Source of the DNA: Lentisphaeria bacterium
Lineage (GTDB): Bacteria > Verrucomicrobiota > Lentisphaeria > Victivallales > Victivallaceae
Length of the DNA: 17,577 bases
NCBI GenBank assembly: GCA_900768505.1
Contig: CAAGED010000006.1
Coordinates: 1 to 17,577, forward strand
Direction: 5' to 3'
In this document: piece by piece, positions 15,107 to 17,577 of the stretch
Numbering within the stretch: the first letter of the stretch is position 1
Layout of the letters: each line of letters starts with the position of its first letter
Notes under the pieces: generated by a model
What the model was told of the DNA's origin: nothing
The model's database searches: none
What the model saw: only the letters and a program-made list of their open reading frames with translations
Made by a program: the position numbers and the translations under genes

Positions 15107-15796
15107 TTACCTTTCCAGGACAAATATCCAGCTGACTCGACCCGGTTCGCGTCGCGGCATCCAGCAAAACGGCATATTCATGTCACAAATCGTAACTATG
15201 CCGCGCTCATAAGAATATGCTCCGATGATTATTTCACCGCCATTAATTCTGGCGATTACCAAGCGTTTATTGACAAGGCTTTTGGTTGGATTAATAATAC
15301 ATTGCATTTCGTGTCCCGGGCAACATGAATTAAGTCGAAACCGTTCGGCCTCTTCGGCAGATATTTTCAATGCCACCAGCGAAGATTGTTCGTTGTTGCG
15401 CGGCAAAGCGGCACATTCTTTTCCCTTGAGAGTCGCAAACTGCATTAGACTCATCAATGCCGGCTCGTACTCCCTAAGTTGATTTAGATTGAGCAGTGGA
15501 ACTCCGGAGGTAGATTCTGAACGATTATGATTGTAAATCACCTTGAATTTATTTTTCCCCGAGGCAAATCTCTGATTGAAAACGGTACTGTAATATATTT
15601 CAATTTCCGATTCCGGCGGATTCAGCAGTGAAATTATCCGGCTGATCTGGTCCGGCGAAAGATTTAGTTTTCCATGTTTTATTTGGCTTATCGCCGAACT
15701 GGATATGGTCAATAATTCAGCTAATTTGTTTTGACTTATCCCGCAACGGGCCATCCAGCGTTTTAGCAAATTCCAATTATTATAATCTTGTTCCAT
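15107..15796 (-). CDS. XRE-family regulator with decayed LexA/CI-like C-terminal domain
   Basis: A 229-residue predicted DNA-binding protein. Residues 8-60 form a Cro/CI-type HTH (GISQNKLAELLTISSSAISQI). Residues 140-205 have the beta-rich rhythm of the LexA/CI peptidase fold (LVALKIS, then NKRLVIARINGGEIIIGAY). The catalytic Ser-Met motif and the later Lys are not seen, so self-cleavage is unlikely; the domain may serve dimerisation or sensing. The ribosome binding site is weak (GGA 6 bases before the ATG). It stands alone, divergent from the Cys-rich HTH gene at 16508. The C-terminal assignment is an inference from pattern only. Confidence 0.7.
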   Translation of the reverse strand: MEQDYNNWNLLKRWMARCGISQNKLAELLTISSSAISQIKHGKLNLSPDQISRIISLLNPPESEIEIYYSTVFNQRFASGKNKFKVIYNHNRSESTSGVPLLNLNQLREYEPALMSLMQFATLKGKECAALPRNNEQSSLVALKISAEEAERFRLNSCCPGHEMQCIINPTKSLVNKRLVIARINGGEIIIGAYSYERGIVTICDMNMPFCWMPRREPGRVSWIFVLER

Positions 15797-15826
15797 GATA
15801 ATTCCGTATACATTAGCTTTACCGGG

Positions 15827-15855
15827 ATATTACACTGCATGAAAACAAATAACAA
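15827..15855 (-). promoter_or_regulatory. Possible promoter of the XRE-type regulator
   Basis: On the minus strand TTGTTA (-35, 15850-15855), a 17-bp spacer and TAATAT (-10, 15827-15832), both 4 of 6 matches, about 30 bp before the start codon. Confidence 0.35.
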
Positions 15856-16507
15856 TTAAAAAATTATCTGTTTAGTTTGTGATTACTCAAATATATAAGA
15901 ATTTTGTTTATATTTTTACGCAATATTCACCCCCGGGTATTAGAACAACCTGCAATAAAAATCTCTTCTACAATAGCTGTATATTCTCAGAAGTCAAGAA
16001 TGTTAATGCTTTTTTTAATTAACTTTATTGATTTTGTGTAATGTTTGATATAAATTAAGCATTCACTTAATTTATGGTTTGTTGAGTGTTTTAGCTGTTG
16101 CATGTTTACAGTAAGTTAATCTATAATAAGTTACAAATTAAAAAATACTGGAAACGAGGTAATTGCAGACTTTTCACTGTTAATAAATTAATTAACTTTA
16201 TTATTAAAATGTCGCATGTATATCGTTAAACATCAATTATTAAAAACAACACCGGTTGACAAAAAATATTATTCAACAACAGCGGTCGTGCAGAGACATG
16301 ATAGGCTTTTATGGCCGAATTGGATTTGCCAGTCAACGGCAGCAGAGATGAGCTTTAAAATACGGTGATACCTGCAATTTAAAGCGCATAAAAAATTGCT
16401 CCTATTATTTTCCGCCCGGCCCGGCAACTCTTTTGCCATTTTGCAAAATTAAAGTTAATGCCAGCATAAAAATCGATTTTTTGCCGGCGCAAAAAAGGAT
16501 TAAAAAA
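15856..16507. other. Long AT-rich spacer between two divergent regulators
   Basis: No gene is supported. The DNA is strongly AT-rich with several repeats. The 15-mer TTAATTAACTTTATT occurs at 16015-16029 and 16188-16202. A 9-bp inverted repeat is at 16051-16074, and GCTTTAAA (16352-16359) pairs with TTTAAAGC (16378-16385). A perfect TTGACA at 16256-16261 has no -10 box at the right distance. A 15-codon frame starts at 16311 after AGG; it is too short to call. Confidence 0.4.
16051..16074. repeat. 9-bp inverted repeat in AT-rich spacer
   Basis: TAAATTAAG (16051-16059) pairs perfectly with CTTAATTTA (16066-16074) around a 6-base spacer. The size fits an operator for a dimeric regulator such as the divergent XRE-type protein, but chance is possible in DNA this AT-rich. 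Confidence 0.35.
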
Positions 16508-16981
16508 ATGGATTGTTATGGGAAATTTTATCAGAAAACTCAACATTGCAATGAGTGTCAATTAAATCAATATTGCCGCGAAGCTGCTGACCCGCCCCTG
16601 CTCAATGAGTATCGTGGTGAATTTAATGAGAAAATTACCGATAAAATTGAAAAAACTTCCGAGCCGATCGACACCCCTCAACGGATGTATTCTTATGACG
16701 AAATGCTCCAGGTCATCGGATTCATGCTGCAGATGGACGAACAAACCTTGTTGATGTTGGAGGAAAAAATTAATAATCCGGATATATCTCTGGCCAAAAT
16801 TGCCAAGAAACGTAAAATAACCCGGCAGGCGGTTCACAAATACTTGAAGGCAAAATGTGAATCAATTCCTGAAATCGCTGCCATTATGTTTAACCGTCGC
16901 CATCGAAAAAAAAATCACAGCGAATATTGTTCCGAAAATTTAACTCAGGAGAGAACGCGGTTTTCTCCTGCATTAAGTTAA
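16508..16981 (+). CDS. Cys-rich N-terminus plus HTH DNA-binding protein
   Basis: A 157-residue protein I do not recognise as a named family. The N-terminus has Cys3, Cys14, Cys17 and Cys23 (QHCNECQLNQYCREA), a spacing that could bind zinc or an iron-sulfur cluster. A charged linker follows. Residues 64-90 are helical, and 93-115 (ISLAKIAKKRKITRQAVHKYL) look like a sigma-factor or resolvase-type HTH. The C-terminus is basic. The frame is open back to 16433, but the ATG at 16508 has AAGGA 8 bases upstream and puts the first Cys at residue 3. A terminator follows. A 22-base stem (CAGGAGAGAAC with GTTTTCTCCTG, 16946-16970) overlaps the last codons. Probable regulator; target unknown. Confidence 0.7.
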   Translation: MDCYGKFYQKTQHCNECQLNQYCREAADPPLLNEYRGEFNEKITDKIEKTSEPIDTPQRMYSYDEMLQVIGFMLQMDEQTLLMLEEKINNPDISLAKIAKKRKITRQAVHKYLKAKCESIPEIAAIMFNRRHRKKNHSEYCSENLTQERTRFSPALS

Positions 16982-17009
16982 TCAACTAAAAAAATATAAG
17001 TCATTTTTT

Positions 17010-17042
17010 GAGGGGGGCTTATTCCGCCGCCCTCGAATTTTT
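17010..17042 (+). terminator. Intrinsic terminator of the Cys-rich HTH gene
   Basis: GAGGGGGGC (17010-17018) pairs with GCCGCCCTC (17026-17034) with one G-G mismatch and a 7-base loop, then GAA and five T residues. It lies 28 bp past the stop codon and works only on the plus strand. Confidence 0.65.
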
Positions 17043-17133
17043 ACCATCTTCTTCAGATTGGCTTAATCAGACAAATAATACGATATGACAAATATAATGT
17101 TTTATGAAATTATATTGACTTAAGCCCCGAATA

Positions 17134-17194
17134 CGTTATATTTCCTGCGGCGGCCGTGGCGTGTTGCCGTCTCGAAAACCATCTCCGCCGCAGG
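17134..17194. repeat. Dispersed repeat fragment, copy 2, with 10-bp inverted repeat
   Basis: Positions 17134-17166 match 13015-13047 at 28 of 33 bases. Here the repeat is inside a perfect inverted repeat, CCTGCGGCGG (17144-17153) with CCGCCGCAGG (17185-17194), around 31 bases. The closing arm is missing at the 13015 copy, which suggests that copy is truncated. Confidence 0.55.
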
Positions 17195-17205
17195 CCACAA
17201 AACAA

Positions 17206-17277
17206 TGCCTGCCGCGTCAGCGCAATAAGCCGCTTTCGCTAAGCGGAAGCGGCGTGGTGCAGGGCCATGCGCCCTGC
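17206..17277. repeat. Palindromic REP-like element, copy 2, plus adjoining hairpin
   Basis: Positions 17206-17252 match 121-167 at about 41 of 47 bases. The core GCCGCTT and AAGCGGC is a perfect 7-bp inverted repeat around TCGCTAAGCGG. Next to it GCAGGGC (17259-17265) pairs with GCCCTGC (17271-17277) around 5 bases. GCCCTGC recurs at 17468-17474, just before the second direct-repeat unit. Confidence 0.6.
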
Positions 17278-17286
17278 TCTGGGGGA

Positions 17287-17388
17287 GCGGGGGTGAAAAT
17301 CCCCCGAATTTAAACGGGCGTCCAACTAAAGAAAGCGAATTAAAAATTCGCGTCCGCCCGGATTGCAAGCGGAAAATATTTAGACTTG
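17287..17388. repeat. 102-bp structured direct repeat, unit A
   Basis: This differs from 17476-17577 at 4 of 102 positions. It can form GGGGG/CCCCC (17289-17293 with 17301-17305), an outer stem CGGGCG/CGCCCG (17315-17320 with 17355-17360), and inside it GCGAATT/AATTCGC (17335-17341 with 17345-17351) around AAA. A long hairpin starts right after the outer stem. On the minus strand it is also open as protein (NSLSLVGRPFKFGGF). Confidence 0.8.
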
Positions 17389-17412
17389 CCCAAATATTTT
17401 CCGCTTACAATC
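17361..17412. repeat. Long hairpin at the end of unit A
   Basis: The left arm 17361-17381 (GATTG, C, then AAGCGGAAAATATTT) pairs with the right arm 17392-17412 (AAATATTTTCCGCTT, A, then CAATC). 20 of 21 positions pair, around a 10-base loop. The left arm recurs in unit B; its right arm would lie past the window end. Confidence 0.8.
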
Positions 17413-17475
17413 ATAATAATATCCCATATGAAGTATCTCACACCAATATATTTGTTCTTCAGCTCGTGCCCTGCG

Positions 17476-17577
17476 GCGGGGGTGAAAATCCCCCGAATCT
17501 AAACGGGCGGCCAACTAAAGAAAGCGAATTAAAAATTTGCGTCCGCCCGGATTGCAAGCGGAAAATATTTTGACTTG
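17476..17577. repeat. 102-bp structured direct repeat, unit B (runs to window end)
   Basis: The second copy is offset by exactly 189 bp from unit A. The G-rich stem, the outer stem and the inner stem are all kept; the one change in the inner stem (17538, C to T) leaves a G-T pair on the plus strand. The upstream GCCCTGC is also shared, but with 8 fewer bases between it and the repeat. The unit may continue beyond the window. Confidence 0.8.

Noticed and set aside
16311..16358. 15-codon frame MAELDLPVNGSRDEL as leader peptide
   Set aside because: Only a weak AGG upstream and too short; 150 bp before the next gene with no attenuator seen.
17319..17360. Integron attC site (GTCCAAC resembles RYYYAAC)
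   Set aside because: No matching GTTRRRY partner, and unit B has GGCCAAC, which breaks the consensus.
17120..17368. 82-codon minus-strand frame as a functional gene
   Set aside because: It runs across repeats and palindromes, and no ribosome site was identified. Kept as a finding, not as a CDS.
17287..17577. CRISPR array
   Set aside because: Units are 102 bp with 189-bp period and only two copies; no short repeat/unique spacer pattern and no cas gene in the window.

Overview
The window looks like chromosomal DNA from a bacterium of the PVC superphylum, most likely Lentisphaerota or a close Verrucomicrobiota/Kiritimatiellota relative. The main clue is a 50-residue basic protein at 10796-10948 that starts MSQHPSLR and ends GLPKTK-ALD, a short signature family of this superphylum. 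Low-to-moderate GC, long AT-rich spacers and many small palindromic repeats fit that. No plasmid or complete phage or transposon is visible.

Layout. 1-232 holds a palindromic repeat. 233-2528 (minus) is a probable two-gene operon: coaD (coenzyme A synthesis), then a sodium:solute symporter. 2529-2871 is a divergent control region with a good sigma70-type promoter for ribF and an operator-like repeat cluster. 2872-10445 (plus) is a run of housekeeping genes: ribF (FMN/FAD), a membrane-tethered MerR-like coiled-coil protein, folE (GTP cyclohydrolase I, with its own promoter), dtd (D-aminoacyl-tRNA deacylase), dxr, rseP and ispG. dtd/dxr are 1 bp apart and rseP/ispG overlap by 4 bp. dxr and ispG are two steps of the MEP isoprenoid pathway, with the site-2 protease rseP between them.

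10446-13460 carries the PVC small basic protein with its terminator, a small gene resembling the C-terminal half of a phage terminase small subunit, an FAD-dependent oxidoreductase, and tRNA-Leu(UAA). 13463-14554 is a thiamine unit: a thi4-type thiazole synthase behind a clear TPP riboswitch. 15107-16981 is a divergent pair of likely DNA-binding proteins separated by about 700 bp of AT-rich DNA: an XRE-type regulator with a decayed LexA/CI-like C-terminus, and a Cys-rich HTH protein.

16982-17577 is the most unusual part. After a terminator it contains several GC-rich palindromes and two 102-bp direct repeats, 189 bp apart and about 96% identical, each able to form three local stem-loops; the first copy runs into a 20-pair hairpin. 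Parts of this block recur at 121-167 and 13015-13047. This suggests a dispersed composite repeat family, either structured RNA/DNA elements or decayed coding fragments. No search or folding program was run, so family calls rest on motif recognition and repeat statements on hand comparison.
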